64,000 nucleotides of DNA from Corynebacterium confusum (GTDB taxonomy: Bacteria; Actinomycetota; Actinomycetes; Mycobacteriales; Mycobacteriaceae), in the NCBI RefSeq assembly GCF_030408715.1, contig NZ_CP047202.1:1514294-1578293 (forward strand), written 5' to 3'. A model generated the notes under the pieces. The model made no database searches and was not told where the DNA came from. It was given only the letters and a program-made list of their open reading frames with translations. The position numbers and the translations under genes were made by a program. Positions within the stretch are counted from its first letter, which is position 1; each line of letters begins with the position of its first letter. Shown piece by piece: positions 31,233 through 42,518 of the stretch.

Positions 31233-31670
31233 TTACTCGCTTTCCTTCTCCTTATACGGGTTTGCCTCGCCGGCCGGCTGGGCGTTTTCCTTCAGCTTCG
31301 CCAGCTCGGCGTCGCGGGCGCGCGCCTTTTCCAGCAGCTGCTCCATGTGCGCGGACGACTCCGGCACGGTGTCGACCTCAAAGCTCAGCGTCGGCGTAAA
31401 CCGTACGCCCAGCTGGTCGCCGACCAGCTTGCGCAGCTGCCCGCGGGCGCGGTGCAGGGCCTCCGCGGCGGCGTCGAAGTCCGGCTCGTCGTCGATGTCG
31501 CGGCCGCGGACCGTGTAGTAGACCGTCGCGTCGTGCAGATCCCCGGTCACGCGGGTGTCGGTGACCGTCACCAGCTCCACGCGGCGGTCCTTGATGTTGT
31601 GTTCAAGGGCGTTAGCAACAATTGCCTGAATCCTCTTCGCCATGCGACCCGCGCGTGCGTGGTCTGCCAT
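31233..31670 (-). CDS. rbfA: Ribosome-binding factor A
   Basis: Assists late maturation of 16S rRNA helix 1 in the 30S subunit. The 145-residue protein has the KH-like fold: [50 protein letters not shown], and later [18 protein letters not shown]. The ATG at 31670 follows AGGAGGAGCA; an in-frame extension of 13 residues upstream is unlike the family. It follows infB after a 164-base gap and precedes nrnA by four bases. Confidence 0.95.
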   Translation of the reverse strand: MADHARAGRMAKRIQAIVANALEHNIKDRRVELVTVTDTRVTGDLHDATVYYTVRGRDIDDEPDFDAAAEALHRARGQLRKLVGDQLGVRFTPTLSFEVDTVPESSAHMEQLLEKARARDAELAKLKENAQPAGEANPYKEKESE

Positions 31671-31807
31671 TGCTCCTCCTAGACCTGAGTTGGAAAAATC
31701 GATCTTCAAGCTAATCTATTCTAGCTTCCCCGCGCAACGAAAAATCCCCGGCACACACTATAGCGTGGCGGGGACATTCGATACCGGTAGTAGGCCTACC
31801 AGTCAGC

Positions 31808-31824
31808 GCCAGCTAGTTGCTGGC
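31808..31824 (-). terminator. Weak hairpin after infB
   Basis: GCCAGC-AACTA-GCTGGC on the minus strand, 10 bases after the infB stop codon, without a U-run. The 164-base infB-rbfA gap holds this, another short palindrome (GTAGGCCTAC) and no ORF of note. It may attenuate or mark a processing site rather than end transcription. Confidence 0.3.
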
Positions 31825-31834
31825 TCGAGTCGAA

Positions 31835-34612
31835 CTAGTCGCGCGGGACCTCGACCTCTTCGAAGGCCTGGATCTGGTCGCCGACCTGGATGTCCGGGAA
31901 GGACAGGACCATACCGCACTCGTAGCCGGCGTTGATCTCGTTCGCGTCGTCCTTCTCGTGCCGCAGCGACTCGATGCGGGCATCACTGGCGATGACGTTG
32001 CCATCGCGCACGATGCGCACCTTGCCGTTGCGCTTGACCTGGCCCTCGGTGACCATACAGCCAGCGATGGTGCCCACGGCGGAGGACTTGAATAGCGCAC
32101 GGATTTCGGCCGCGCCGGTCTCGCGCTCCTCGTAGATGGGCTTGAGCATGCCCTTGAGGGCCTTCTCCACGTCCTCGATGGCGCGGTAGATAACCGTGTA
32201 GTAGCGGATATCCACGCCCTCCTGGTTGGCCTCGTTGGTCGCCTTGCCCTCAGCGCGCACGTTGAAGGCGATGATGACGGCGTCGGAGGCGGCTGCCAGG
32301 GTGACGTTGGTCTGGGTGACCGCACCGACACCGCGGTCGATGACATTGAGCTGAACCTCGTCGTCGACCTTGATGTCCAGCAGGGCGTCTTCCAGAGCCT
32401 CGACCGAACCGGCGTTGTCGCCCTTGAGGATGAGGTTCAGCGTCGAAGTCTCCTTCAGCACCGCGTCCAGATCCTCCAGGGAGACGCGCTTGCGGGCCTT
32501 GGCCTGCATAGCGGAACGCTTGCGGGCGTCACGCTGGGCCGCGATCTGGCGGGCCACGCGGTCGTCTTCGACCACCAGCAGGTTGTCGCCGGCGCCCGGG
32601 ACACCGTTGAGGCCCTGGACCTGGACCGGGCGGGACGGGCCCGCCTCTTCCACGTCGTTGCCGAACTCGTCGAGCATACGGCGCACGCGACCGAAGGAGT
32701 CGCCCACGACGATGGAGTCGCCGATGCGCAGCGTACCGCGCTGGACGATGACCGTAGCCACCGGGCCGCGGCCGCGGTCCAGGTAGGCCTCGATGGCCAC
32801 TCCCTGGGCGTCCATGTCCGGGTTGGCGGTCAGCTCGAGGGCCGCGTCCGCGGTCAGGACGACCGCCTCCAGCAGCTCCTCGATGTTCTGGCCCCCCTTG
32901 GCGGAGATGTCCACGAACATGGTGTCGCCGCCGTACTCTTCCGGAACCAGGCCGTACTCGGTGAGCTGGCCACGGATCTTGTCCGGCTGAGCCTCCGGCT
33001 TATCGATCTTGTTCACCGCGACCACGACCGGGATGTCCGCGGCCTTGGCGTGGTTGATGGCCTCAATGGTCTGCGGCATGACGCCGTCGTCAGCGGCCAC
33101 GACCAGGATGGCCAGGTCCGTGGACTTGGCACCGCGGGCACGCATGGCGGTAAACGCCTCGTGGCCCGGGGTATCCAGGAAGGTGATGGCGCGATCGCCG
33201 CCGTCGACCTCCACGTCCACCTGGTAGGCGCCGATGCCCTGGGTAATACCGCCGGCCTCGCCCTCGCGCTCGTTGGTCTTACGGATGGTGTCCAACAGGC
33301 GGGTCTTACCGTGGTCGACGTGGCCCATGACGGTAACCACTGGCGGGCGCTTAGCGAGGTCTTCCTCGCTGCCCTCGTCCTCACCGAACTGCAGGTCGAA
33401 GGACTCGAGCAGCTCGCGGTCCTCGTCCTCCGGGGAGACGACCTCGACCTTGTAGTTAATCTCGGCACCCAGCAGCTGCAGGGTCTCCTCCGAGACGGAG
33501 GCGGTAGCGGTCACCATCTCGCCCAGGTTGAACAGCGCCTGGACCAGGGCGGCCGGATCCGCGCCGATCTTCTCGGCGAAGTCCGCCAGCGAAGCACCAC
33601 GGCGCAGACGCACGGTCTTGCCGCCGCCGTCGGGCAGGCGAACGCCGCCGACGACGTGCTTCTGCTGCTCCTCAAACTCATGCCGCTTCTGACGCTTCGA
33701 CTTCTTGCCCTTGCGGGGTGCGCCGCCCGGACGGCCGAATGCGCCGGCGGTACCGCCGCGACGGCCGCCGCGTCCACCGCGGAAGCCACCCGGACCGCGG
33801 CCCGGTCCGCCACCGCGGCCGCGACCACCCCGGCCGCCACCGCCGCCATTGGCGGACTTGGACGGCATGGAGGCGGGGTTCGGGTGCGACGGCATCATCG
33901 CCGGGGTAGGACGGCGACCGCCGCCCTGACCGCCGGAGGACTGACCGCCGCGCGGCTTGTTGTCACCGCGGCCCTGGCCCGGCTTGTTGCCGCCGGAACG
34001 CGGCCCCTTGGTCCCGCCCGGACGCGGGCCACCCTTGCCGCCACCGCGCGGCTCGCTGGAGCCGCCAGTGGAAAACGGGTTGTTGGCCACCCGGCGGGTG
34101 CCACCCGGCTTCGGCATCGGGCGCGGCATAGCGTTGCCCGGGGTCGGGCGCTCGCCGCCGCGCGACTTGTTGTCGCCACGGCCCTGGCCCGGCTTCGGGG
34201 CAGCCTTGCCTGCACCCGGCTTCGGGGCTTCCTGGCCCGGCTTCGGGGCAGCCGCCTTGCCGGAGCCCGGCTTAGGCGCGCCCGGCTTGGGGGCAGCCTG
34301 GCCAGCGCCCGGCTTCGGAGCGGACTTACCGGCGCCCGACTTCGGCGCGGCAGACTTGTTCGAGCCCGGCTTCGGGGCAGCCTTGCCGGCACCCGGCTTG
34401 GGCTTGGATTGGTTGGCGGACTTCTGCTCGGCGGCGTTGTCGCCGCCGCCCTGCGCCTCATAGTGGGCGCGCATCTTCTTGACCACCGGCGGTTCGATGG
34501 TGGACGAGGCGGTCTTAACGAACTCGCCTTGTTCCTTCAGGGTTGCGAGCAGTTCCTTGCTGGTTACACCGAGCTGTTTAGCCAGCTCGTGAACACGTAG
34601 CTTTCCGGCCAC
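31835..34612 (-). CDS. infB: Translation initiation factor IF-2
   Basis: GTPase that brings fMet-tRNA to the 30S subunit. G-domain motifs: [12 protein letters not shown] near residue 432, DTPGHEAF, and NKIDKP. Length 925 aa comprises an N-terminal IF2_N domain ([21 protein letters not shown]), a disordered region (about 55-290) with repeated KPGAGK/APKPG units and then Gly/Arg-rich stretches, a second IF2_N-like module, the G domain, and C1/C2 domains. It is downstream of nusA and ylxR in the conserved order. Confidence 0.97.
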   Translation of the reverse strand: MAGKLRVHELAKQLGVTSKELLATLKEQGEFVKTASSTIEPPVVKKMRAHYEAQGGGDNAAEQKSANQSKPKPGAGKAAPKPGSNKSAAPKSGAGKSAPKPGAGQAAPKPGAPKPGSGKAAAPKPGQEAPKPGAGKAAPKPGQGRGDNKSRGGERPTPGNAMPRPMPKPGGTRRVANNPFSTGGSSEPRGGGKGGPRPGGTKGPRSGGNKPGQGRGDNKPRGGQSSGGQGGGRRPTPAMMPSHPNPASMPSKSANGGGGGRGGRGRGGGPGRGPGGFRGGRGGRRGGTAGAFGRPGGAPRKGKKSKRQKRHEFEEQQKHVVGGVRLPDGGGKTVRLRRGASLADFAEKIGADPAALVQALFNLGEMVTATASVSEETLQLLGAEINYKVEVVSPEDEDRELLESFDLQFGEDEGSEEDLAKRPPVVTVMGHVDHGKTRLLDTIRKTNEREGEAGGITQGIGAYQVDVEVDGGDRAITFLDTPGHEAFTAMRARGAKSTDLAILVVAADDGVMPQTIEAINHAKAADIPVVVAVNKIDKPEAQPDKIRGQLTEYGLVPEEYGGDTMFVDISAKGGQNIEELLEAVVLTADAALELTANPDMDAQGVAIEAYLDRGRGPVATVIVQRGTLRIGDSIVVGDSFGRVRRMLDEFGNDVEEAGPSRPVQVQGLNGVPGAGDNLLVVEDDRVARQIAAQRDARKRSAMQAKARKRVSLEDLDAVLKETSTLNLILKGDNAGSVEALEDALLDIKVDDEVQLNVIDRGVGAVTQTNVTLAAASDAVIIAFNVRAEGKATNEANQEGVDIRYYTVIYRAIEDVEKALKGMLKPIYEERETGAAEIRALFKSSAVGTIAGCMVTEGQVKRNGKVRIVRDGNVIASDARIESLRHEKDDANEINAGYECGMVLSFPDIQVGDQIQAFEEVEVPRD

Positions 34613-34719
34613 TTGTCTCCTCTTGGGTTAGCTAGAGGCCATAAGCGCCGGAAAGGCGGTCATGACCCCTAGGATTTACGTAGGACTTTCATCGCTGATG
34701 CTTCATCGTTGTGCGCTCA

Positions 34720-35079
34720 TCAGTGTTCGGTCTTCCTTACAATCTCAGGGTCTTCCCCGCGGCCGTTGCCGGCCGCGGCATGAGGTTCCTTGGCGGCTTT
34801 GGCCTCCAAGTACTTTCGAATCTGACCTGTGTCCACAGCTGCAGACACGCGAAGAGCCCGCCCGAAGGCGCGCCTTTTCTCCGCTAGCTCGTAGGCAGCC
34901 AGGGTGGGCTGGATCCACGCTCCCCTCCCCGGATATGAACGCTGCGGATCAGGCACGGCGATGACCGTGCCGTCTGGTGCGGTGGTTGCCACCACGCGCA
35001 GCAATTCCGAGTCAGGATGCGTCGTTCGGTGGGCGATACAAGTGCGAAGCCGGATGGGCCGGGCCCGATTAGCTCGCAC
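34720..35079 (-). CDS. rnpM: YlxR/RnpM (DUF448) RNA-binding protein
   Basis: Small basic protein of the nusA-infB operon; the B. subtilis relative binds and modulates RNase P. The family core IRLRTCIAHRTTHPDSELLRVVA and the later GRGAWIQPTLAAYELAEKRRAFGRALR are clear; the usual CxxC pair is reduced to a single Cys (TCIAHR). GTG start at 35079, 119 aa. A stable hairpin lies between nusA and this gene. Confidence 0.88.
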   Translation of the reverse strand: MRANRARPIRLRTCIAHRTTHPDSELLRVVATTAPDGTVIAVPDPQRSYPGRGAWIQPTLAAYELAEKRRAFGRALRVSAAVDTGQIRKYLEAKAAKEPHAAAGNGRGEDPEIVRKTEH

Positions 35080-35170
35080 TCATTACCTCCGAATCTTAGC
35101 TCTGCTCCATGAAACCTGGCCGCGTTAGGGCCGTCCAATAGTTTACGGCAAAGTGGACTAAAAATGAACT

Positions 35171-35199
35171 TAGGCCCCACACTCCGCGTGTGGGGCCTA
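35171..35199 (-). terminator. Terminator-like hairpin between nusA and ylxR
   Basis: TAGGCCCCACAC pairs with GTGTGGGGCCTA (12 bp, 5-base loop) starting 14 bases after the nusA stop. On the minus strand AGTTCATTTTTAG follows, a U-rich but delayed tail. It could end the rimP-nusA transcript or work as a read-through attenuator ahead of ylxR-infB. Confidence 0.7.
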
Positions 35200-35212
35200 G
35201 GTTATCTCGCGC

Positions 35213-36229
35213 CTATTCGTGGGCGGCGGCGTCCGCGTCCGAATGGATGTCAATCTTCCAGCCGGTCAGGCGCGCGGCCAGGCGGGCGTTTTGGCCTTCC
35301 TTACCGATGGCCAGGGACAGCTGGTAGTCCGGCACGGTCACGCGGGCGACCTGAGCGTCTGGGTCGAGCACCTCGACGCGCACCACCTTGGACGGGGCCA
35401 GGGCGTTGCCGACGTAGACCTCCGGGGAATCGTGGTAGTCGATGATGTCGATCTTCTCGCCACCGAGCTCGCGCATGATGTTGTTCACGCGCTGACCGCG
35501 GGGGCCGATGCAGGCGCCCTTGGCGTTGAGCCCCTTGACGGTGCCGCGCACGGAGACCTTCGAGCGGTGACCAGCCTCGCGGGCGATCGCCAGGATCTCC
35601 ACGACCTTATCGGCGACCTCCGGGACCTCGAGCTCGAAGAGCCCGCGGACCAGCTCCGGGTGGGTGCGCGAGAGGTTGATCTGGACATTGTTGCCGTTGC
35701 GGCTGACCCCTACGACGTAGGCCTTTACACGGTCGCCGTGCTCCAGCTTCTCGCCCGGGATCTGCTCGGCGGGCAGCAGGATGCCGTCCTGGGGCTCGGC
35801 CTCGGTGCCCAGCTGAACGACGATGATGCCGCGGGCGTTCAGCGTGGCTTCGCGCTCGACGATGCCGGAGACCACGGTGCCCTGGATGTGAGAGTAGGAA
35901 TCGAAAGTGCGATCGGCCTCGGCCATGCGCAGGCGGCCGTAGATGGCCTCGCGGACCGCCCGGGCGCCGACGCGGCCGAAGTTTTCCGGCGTGTCATCGT
36001 ATTCGGTGGCCAGTTCCCCCGTCTCCGGGTCCAGCTCGCTGACGATGACGGCGACCGCGCCGGTCTCCGAGTCGATGTCCACGCGGGCCTTAGCGTTGTC
36101 CCCGGCCGAGCCGCCGCGGTAGTCCAGGTAGGAGCTCAGCAGGGCGCCCGCGATGGAGCGCAGCAGTTCAGATACCGGAACCTCGCGTTCTTTTTCGATA
36201 GCTCGCAGTGCCGCCAGATCAATATTCAC
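35213..36229 (-). CDS. nusA: Transcription termination/antitermination factor NusA
   Basis: RNA polymerase-associated factor. The 338-residue protein has the NusA N-terminal domain (about 1-125), an S1 domain (about 125-195, GTVVSGIVEREATLNARGIIVVQLG) and two KH domains (GLNAKGACIGPRGQRVNNIMREL, then LSLAIGKEGQNARLAARLTGWKIDI). It lacks the C-terminal acidic repeats of E. coli NusA, as usual for actinobacteria. rimP lies 15 bases upstream. Confidence 0.97.
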   Translation of the reverse strand: MNIDLAALRAIEKEREVPVSELLRSIAGALLSSYLDYRGGSAGDNAKARVDIDSETGAVAVIVSELDPETGELATEYDDTPENFGRVGARAVREAIYGRLRMAEADRTFDSYSHIQGTVVSGIVEREATLNARGIIVVQLGTEAEPQDGILLPAEQIPGEKLEHGDRVKAYVVGVSRNGNNVQINLSRTHPELVRGLFELEVPEVADKVVEILAIAREAGHRSKVSVRGTVKGLNAKGACIGPRGQRVNNIMRELGGEKIDIIDYHDSPEVYVGNALAPSKVVRVEVLDPDAQVARVTVPDYQLSLAIGKEGQNARLAARLTGWKIDIHSDADAAAHE

Positions 36230-36244
36230 TTGTCGATCCTCTCG

Positions 36245-36802
36245 TTAGGCCGAGACGCGCTCGGCCGCATGTTCAAAATCTTCGCGCGCGATTTCCAGCT
36301 CGGCGGCTGAAGGTTGCGCGAATTCAATTTCTACCACTGCCCGGGCGATATTAGCCAATCGCAGGATCTCCACCTGGAGGTCTTTCTTGACGGTGCGGAC
36401 CACAATGACCTCGGTGTTATCCGCGTTGAGCGCCCCCATCCGCCAGACCGTGCGCTGGCCCGGGGCATCGGCCAGCTCGACGGCCACCTGGCGGCCCTGG
36501 TTGCGGCGGAAGTGCCGCGGGGCAGTAAGCGGCAGGTCCACGCCCGGGGTGGAGACCTCCAGGGTGTAACCGGCGCCGAAGTTGAGCTCGCCGGCGTCCT
36601 CGGCGGCATCAAAGCGCTGGGAGATGAGTTCCGAGACCTCCTCCAGCACGTCCGAGGTCGGCCGCTTATCCCCGTCCACGCGGATGATTACCTGGGATTT
36701 CTTGCCCGCCCGCGTGGTCTTGATGTCTTCGACGTCGAGGCCGCGGTCCTGGATGAGCGGTTGCACGAAATCAGTCAATGTTGCCGAGTCTGGGAAAGCC
36801 AT
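36245..36802 (-). CDS. rimP: Ribosome maturation factor RimP
   Basis: 30S assembly factor. The 185-residue protein has the RimP two-domain fold: LTDFVQPLIQDRGLDVEDIKT at the N-terminus, VDGDKRPTSDVLEEVSELISQRFDA, and YTLEVSTPGVDLPLTAPRHFRRNQGR, the conserved EVSSPG-like block. The ATG at 36802 fits family length; upstream in-frame codons overlap the divergent DUF4439 gene promoter. It heads the nusA operon, transcribed away from the DUF4439 gene. Confidence 0.94.
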   Translation of the reverse strand: MAFPDSATLTDFVQPLIQDRGLDVEDIKTTRAGKKSQVIIRVDGDKRPTSDVLEEVSELISQRFDAAEDAGELNFGAGYTLEVSTPGVDLPLTAPRHFRRNQGRQVAVELADAPGQRTVWRMGALNADNTEVIVVRTVKKDLQVEILRLANIARAVVEIEFAQPSAAELEIAREDFEHAAERVSA

Positions 36803-36826
36803 AACCTCAAGCCTAACCCGACCGGG

Positions 36827-36832
36827 TACAGT
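36827..36832 (+). promoter_or_regulatory. -10 element for DUF4439 gene
   Basis: TACAGT ends seven bases before the GTG start at 36840, indicating a leaderless transcript divergent from rimP. Confidence 0.5.
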
Positions 36833-36839
36833 CTCTTGC

Positions 36840-37751
36840 GTGAATCGCCGAAAGCTTGCTACCCCTGCCGTTGCCGTTATCGCGCTCGTGCCCGCCACGA
36901 CCGCCTGCCAACCCGTGGTGGACTATTTCGGTCCCCGCCCGGACGCGGCCCTGGTCGAACTGGCCCAGGCCGCGGAAGCAGATGCCCAGGCCTTGCATAC
37001 CGCCGATCCCGAAAACGCGGATATGCGCCAGGGCCAGGCCGACGCCCTCTACGCGGAGGTCGCCCGCCTGTGCGGCACCCAGGACGGAAAAGTGCCGGAG
37101 TCGTGCGAAGTAGAGAACGCCGCCGGAGACACAGCCGACGGACAAACTGCCACGGGCGAAGGCGCGGAAGACTCCGCGGCCGTGCTCACCCGGGCCCGCG
37201 ACGCGGTGCTCGACCAGCTCACCTCGGTAACGGCCGAGTCCCGCCCCCTAGTCACGGACCAGGCCATCGATCTCTCGGCCGCCGTCAATAGCCTCGCCGC
37301 AGACGCCGGCGCTAACGAGGATTCCGAGTCTGATCCCGCGTCCGTGCTGGCAGTCGATGCCCTGGTCCCGGAGCAGGCCGACACCGCGCGCGAGCTTCTG
37401 GACTGGGAATACCAGCAATCCTTCGGCCTGGATTTCGCCCGCGCGTTTGCCGAGCCCTGGCTCGTGCCCATCATCGACGCCCGCCTGGATACCCACGCGC
37501 ACCTGACCGCCCAGCTCCAGCAGGCGCTGGCGGCCACCGGCGACGTTCCCCAGCCGGCCGCCGGCTACGAGCCGGCCCGGCTGGAGCTGCCGTCGGACGC
37601 AGCCAGCGCCGAGCAGTTCGTGCGGTCGCTGCGCAAGTCCAACGCCGAGACCTGGCGCGCTGCCGCCACCGACGAGGCCGCGCGCTTGAGCGGGAAGTCG
37701 GCCTCCACCGAGTGGCGCGACTGGCTCATCGCGGTCGCCGCCCGCTCCTAA
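36840..37751 (+). CDS. DUF4439 ferritin-like (probable lipo)protein
   Basis: The 303-residue protein starts with MNRRKLATPAVAVIALVPATTACQP, a signal peptide with a lipobox-like TTAC (Cys 23; Thr at -3 is not ideal). The middle is Ala/Glu/Asp-rich. The C-terminal part (about 170-300) contains ALLDWEYQQSFGLDFARAFA and DARLDTHAHLTAQLQQAL helices that match the DUF4439 ferritin-like domain found next to rimP in actinobacteria. A metal- or ligand-binding role at the membrane outer face is a guess. The GTG start at 36840 directly follows a -10 element. Confidence 0.75.
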   Translation: MNRRKLATPAVAVIALVPATTACQPVVDYFGPRPDAALVELAQAAEADAQALHTADPENADMRQGQADALYAEVARLCGTQDGKVPESCEVENAAGDTADGQTATGEGAEDSAAVLTRARDAVLDQLTSVTAESRPLVTDQAIDLSAAVNSLAADAGANEDSESDPASVLAVDALVPEQADTARELLDWEYQQSFGLDFARAFAEPWLVPIIDARLDTHAHLTAQLQQALAATGDVPQPAAGYEPARLELPSDAASAEQFVRSLRKSNAETWRAAATDEAARLSGKSASTEWRDWLIAVAARS

Positions 37752-37852
37752 CGGTATTCGCGGCGGTTACGCCGGTGCCGTCGCGGGCGGCCCGGCACAG
37801 CGGTGAGCTTAACGCCGCCTGAACGGGCGGCCAGCCAATCATTAATGGATTT

Positions 37853-38599
<747 letters not shown>

Positions 38600-38607
<8 letters not shown>

Positions 38608-40360
38608 CGCCACGCACCCGCTCCACCAGGGTGTCGACGATGTCGTCGACCGGGACCTCGAGGGTCTCGCCGCCGCGCACGCGCAGCTCGATGATGCCGT
38701 CGGCGAAAGAGCGGCCGAGGATAGCGATGAACGGCATGCCCAGCAGCTCGGCGTCCTTGAACTTCACGCCCGGGGAGACCTTGGGACGGTCGTCGAAGAG
38801 CACCTCGATGCCACGCTTGTCGAGCTTGTCGACTAGCTCATCACCGGCGGCCATGGCGGCCTGGTCCTTGTTCGCGACGACCACGTGCACCTGGTACGGG
38901 GCGACCTCCACCGGCCAGTTCAGGCCCTTGTCGTCGTGGCGCTGCTCCGCCAGCACAGCCAGCATGCGGGTAATACCGATGCCGTAGGAGCCCATGGTGG
39001 GCGTGGCGCGCTTGCCGTTCTCGTCCAGGATGGACACGTTGAAGGCCTCGGTGTACTTGCGGCCCAGCTGGAAGATGTGGCCCAGCTCGATCCCGCGCTC
39101 CAAGCGCAGCGTGCCCTGGCCTGCCGGCGCCGGATCGCCCTCCCGGATCTCGGCGGCCTCGACGAACTCGTCGACGTGGTAGTCGCGGCCGGCCACTAGG
39201 CCGACGGTGTGGCGCTGCGGCGCGTCCGCGCCGGTGATCCAGGAGGTGCCGCTGACCACGCGCGGGTCGGCGAGCACGCGCACGCCGTTGTCGTTAAGCG
39301 CCTTCGGCCCGACGTAGCCCTTGACCAGGAAGTCGTGGCGGGCGAACTCGGCCTCCTCGGCCAGTTCGAACTCGGCCGGCTCGAGGCTGGCTTCCAAGCG
39401 CTTCTCGTCCAGCTGGCGGTCGCCCGGGATGAGCACGCCGGCCAGCTCCCAGTCCTCGCCCGGCTGGCGGGTCTTGATGACCATGCACTTGAGGATATCG
39501 GCGGCCTCGACGGCCCGGCCGTCGACCTCGATGCCCGCCTCGCGGGCCCAGTCCACCAGGGCCTCGATGGTGGCCGCCTCCGGGGTCTCGTGGATTTCGG
39601 CGGCCGGGGCGCCGGCGAAGTCGCGCTCGGCCGGGGCCTGGGTGGCCACGGCCTCGACGTTGGCGGCGTAGTCGCCGTCGGTGGCACGGACGAAGGTGTC
39701 CTCGCCCACCGGGGACACGGCTAGGAATTCCTCCGAGGCCGACCCGCCCATCGCGCCTGAGGTAGCCTGGCAGATGGCGTACTCGATCTCCAGGCGGTTG
39801 AAGATGTTCTGGTAGGCGCGACGGTGGCGCTGGTAGCTGTCCTCCAGGCCCTCGTCGGTCATGTCGAAGGAGTAGGAATCCTTCATGGTGAACTCGCGCC
39901 CGCGGAGCACACCCGCGCGCGGGCGCTCCTCGTCGCGGTACTTGGTCTGGATCTGGTACAAGGTCACCGGGAAATCCTTGTAGGACGAGTACATGTCCTT
40001 GACCGCGGTGGTGAACATCTCCTCGTGCGTCGGCCCGAGCAGCATGTCCGCGCCCTTGCGGTCCTTAAGGTGGAAGAGGTTGTCGCCGTACTCGGTCCAC
40101 CGGTTGGTGTCCTCGTAGGGCTCCCGCGGCAGCAGCGCCGGGAAGAGCACTTCTTGGCCGCCGATGGCGTTCATTTCCTGGCGCACGACGTCCTCGATCT
40201 TGCGCAGCGCCCGCAGCCCCAGCGGCAGCCACGTGTAGATGCCCGGCGCGGCTCGGCGCACGTAGCCTGCGCGGACCAGCAGCTTGTGGCTAGGGACTTC
40301 CGCATCCGCAGGATCTTCGCGGAGGGTACGTAAAAACAGCTCAGACAGGCGAGTAATCAT
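38600..40360 (-). CDS. proS: Prolyl-tRNA synthetase
   Basis: Class II aminoacyl-tRNA synthetase charging tRNA-Pro. The 586-residue bacterial-type enzyme has motif 1/2 elements ([47 protein letters not shown]), a central INS editing domain (about 225-395) that removes Ala-tRNA-Pro, motif 3 ([17 protein letters not shown]) and the anticodon-binding domain. ATG at 40360. Divergent from yaaA. Confidence 0.97.
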
Positions 40361-40390
40361 GTCACAAATATACCCCGCTACCCTAAAGCT

Positions 40391-41155
40391 ATGTTCATCA
40401 TCCTCCCTCCCTCAGAGACGAAGTCGACCGGCGGTGAAGGCGCTCCCCTGGATCTGGAGTCGCTATCCTTTCCCGCGCTGACCGAAATCCGGCAGGACAT
40501 AGCCGCGGATCTCTGCGCGCTTGAGCCCCGCGAGGCCCTCGGCGTGCTGGGCATTTCCGAAAAGCTCCTGGCGTCGGCGGAGGCGAACCAGCAGCTTTAT
40601 GCCACCCCCACTACCCCGGCGCTTTACCGCTATACCGGGGTGCTTTACGACGCCTTGGAGCCGGCCAGCCTGCCGCCGACCGCGCTCGAGCGCCTGGCGG
40701 TCGGCTCGGCGCTGTTCGGGGTAGTGCGCGCCGGCGATCTCATCCCGCACTACCGCCTGTCCGGCTCGACCAAGCTGCCCCGGCGCGCCCAGCCCGCGGA
40801 GGCCGCGCCCACAATGAAGAAGCGCTGGGGCAAGGCCATCACGGCTGAGCTGCAGAAGCTGCAGGAAGACGGCGAGCTCATCATCGACCTGCGCTCGGGT
40901 GCGTACAAGCAGCTGGGCCCGGTGCCCGGCGCGCTGACGCTGCGCATCGAATCCGTGCAGGCGGACGGCAGCCGGAAGGTGGTCAGCCACTTCAACAAGC
41001 ACTACAAGGGCCTGGCCGCGCGCGAGCTTGCCGGCGCTCAGCGGTGCGCTGACGATGCCGAGGGGGTGGCCGAGCTGCTCAACAGTGCCGGCTTCACGGT
41101 GGAGCTACCTGCGACCACCGGCCGGCCCGCCGGGGAACTCACCCTGGTGGTCTAG
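40391..41155 (+). CDS. yaaA: Peroxide stress protein YaaA (DUF328)
   Basis: The 254-residue protein begins [17 protein letters not shown], the DUF328 signature, and contains [53 protein letters not shown] and [18 protein letters not shown]. coli YaaA lowers free iron and DNA damage after peroxide exposure and has a DNA-binding fold. TACCCT at 40379-40384 ends six bases before the ATG, suggesting a leaderless transcript. Confidence 0.92.
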   Translation: MFIILPPSETKSTGGEGAPLDLESLSFPALTEIRQDIAADLCALEPREALGVLGISEKLLASAEANQQLYATPTTPALYRYTGVLYDALEPASLPPTALERLAVGSALFGVVRAGDLIPHYRLSGSTKLPRRAQPAEAAPTMKKRWGKAITAELQKLQEDGELIIDLRSGAYKQLGPVPGALTLRIESVQADGSRKVVSHFNKHYKGLAARELAGAQRCADDAEGVAELLNSAGFTVELPATTGRPAGELTLVV

Positions 41156-41174
41156 CCCGCCGCCTATCTGTTCC

Positions 41175-42467
41175 TTACAGGCTGTAGCGCAGGCAGTTAT
41201 GCTCGGTGCAGCACTCGTCGCCAAGGCGGATATCCGGGCCCACGTGGCCTTCCGCGTGGGCGTCAGTTAGCGCGTCGAGCACCTTGTCTTTCAGTCCCCA
41301 GGGGCTGATGGTGTTGATGTAGATCTTGGTGCCTCCCTCGAAGCCGGCCATCGTCGAGATGCGCAGCTTGATGAGAATCCGCCAGGGCTGCGGCACGGCC
41401 ACGTCGACGGGCTGGTGATGCCATTCCTCGTTGCAGGCCACGGCCGGGCCCACCGCCGCGTGGGCGGCGTGGACCAGGTCGCTGACGGCCCGCACCTCCT
41501 CGGCGCTTTGGCGCCAGGGGCGGCCGATGGCGGACTTGGAGAAGACCTCCAGCGTCGGGTAGCGGTGCCCGAAGCCGGCGAAAAGCACCGCGTGCTGGTT
41601 CTCCGCGATGACGAGGTTGTGCTTCGCGGCGTAACCTACCGCCCACTCGTTGTACATGTTCGGGTGGGAGCGCAGCAGCTGGACTTCCCGCTGGGAGGCC
41701 ATGCCGCGGTCGTCGATGGCCACCAGCTGCTTGTGTAGGTGCTCAAACGACGCCCCCGCCGGCGCCAGCCAGTTCTGGAACGCGGCCACGTAGGAGACGT
41801 ACCGGTTGTGCTCGTAGAGGTCCCGCATGGAATCGATGCACAGCTGCATCATTCGCAGGTGTTCGTCCGGGGTCAGCCGCCCGGAGGACAACAACCCGCC
41901 GGCGCAGTCCACGTGTCGGTCGGCGATGATGACGTCGTGCCCGCCGCCGAAGAAGGGGGCGGCCGCGGCCTGGAATTCCTCCTCGCCGCGGGGAAGTTCC
42001 TGCCCGCTGGCTTTGGCCTTCGCCGCGATGATGGCCTCGACGTGGCGGCGGCCCTCCGGGTTCGCGAGGTAGGCCTCCTGGTGGGCGGCGGTGGCGGCAT
42101 CCATGCGGTAGCCGTAGTTGGCGCGCCAGTAATCGTAGGAGACGATTTCGAACAGGTTGGGCACGCGCCTAAACAGCGGTGCGGTCACGTCGAGTTCCGC
42201 GGGCATGGCGTGCCGGACGATGGTCCCGTCGGCCAGGATCCGCGCCTTTTCCGGTGGGGTTTCTAGCTTTCGCCCAGTACAGAAGGCACAGCGCTTATCG
42301 TCGTCCCCTTCGGCGGGTTGGGGCGTGCCGTTGGTGGTGGCCAAAGGCCGGTTGCCCCGGCCGGGTACCGTCCACACTTCCGTCCCGGAGAAGGGGTTGA
42401 CCTGTTTGATGGTGCCGTCGGCCATGGTCTGGATGGGCTCGACGCGGGAAAACAACGGCAAGTTCAT
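41175..42467 (-). CDS. DUF4921 family protein (GalT/HIT-related)
   Basis: The 430-residue cytoplasmic protein has an N-terminal MADGTIKQVNPFSGTEVWTVPGRGNRPL block, a CAFC zinc-like motif (RCAFCTGRK), and FEHLHKQLVAID near 255-266, which resembles the HxHxQ nucleotidyl-binding motif of galactose-1-phosphate uridylyltransferase and HIT proteins. The C-terminus has Cys pairs (DECCTEHNC). DUF4921 occurs in corynebacteria and relatives; the reaction is unknown. I start at ATG 42467, preceded by GAGG, because an upstream 20-residue extension is not family-like. Confidence 0.85.
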   Translation of the reverse strand: MNLPLFSRVEPIQTMADGTIKQVNPFSGTEVWTVPGRGNRPLATTNGTPQPAEGDDDKRCAFCTGRKLETPPEKARILADGTIVRHAMPAELDVTAPLFRRVPNLFEIVSYDYWRANYGYRMDAATAAHQEAYLANPEGRRHVEAIIAAKAKASGQELPRGEEEFQAAAAPFFGGGHDVIIADRHVDCAGGLLSSGRLTPDEHLRMMQLCIDSMRDLYEHNRYVSYVAAFQNWLAPAGASFEHLHKQLVAIDDRGMASQREVQLLRSHPNMYNEWAVGYAAKHNLVIAENQHAVLFAGFGHRYPTLEVFSKSAIGRPWRQSAEEVRAVSDLVHAAHAAVGPAVACNEEWHHQPVDVAVPQPWRILIKLRISTMAGFEGGTKIYINTISPWGLKDKVLDALTDAHAEGHVGPDIRLGDECCTEHNCLRYSL

Positions 42468-42505
42468 GTCCTCTACCTTAGGCGGGATCGCGCGGGCCGA
42501 CGCGC

Positions 42506-42511
42506 TAAGAT
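42506..42511 (+). promoter_or_regulatory. -10 element for PhzF-like gene
   Basis: TAAGAT ends seven bases before the ATG at 42519, divergent from the DUF4921 gene; predicted leaderless. Confidence 0.45.
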
Positions 42512-42518
42512 CGCCGCC

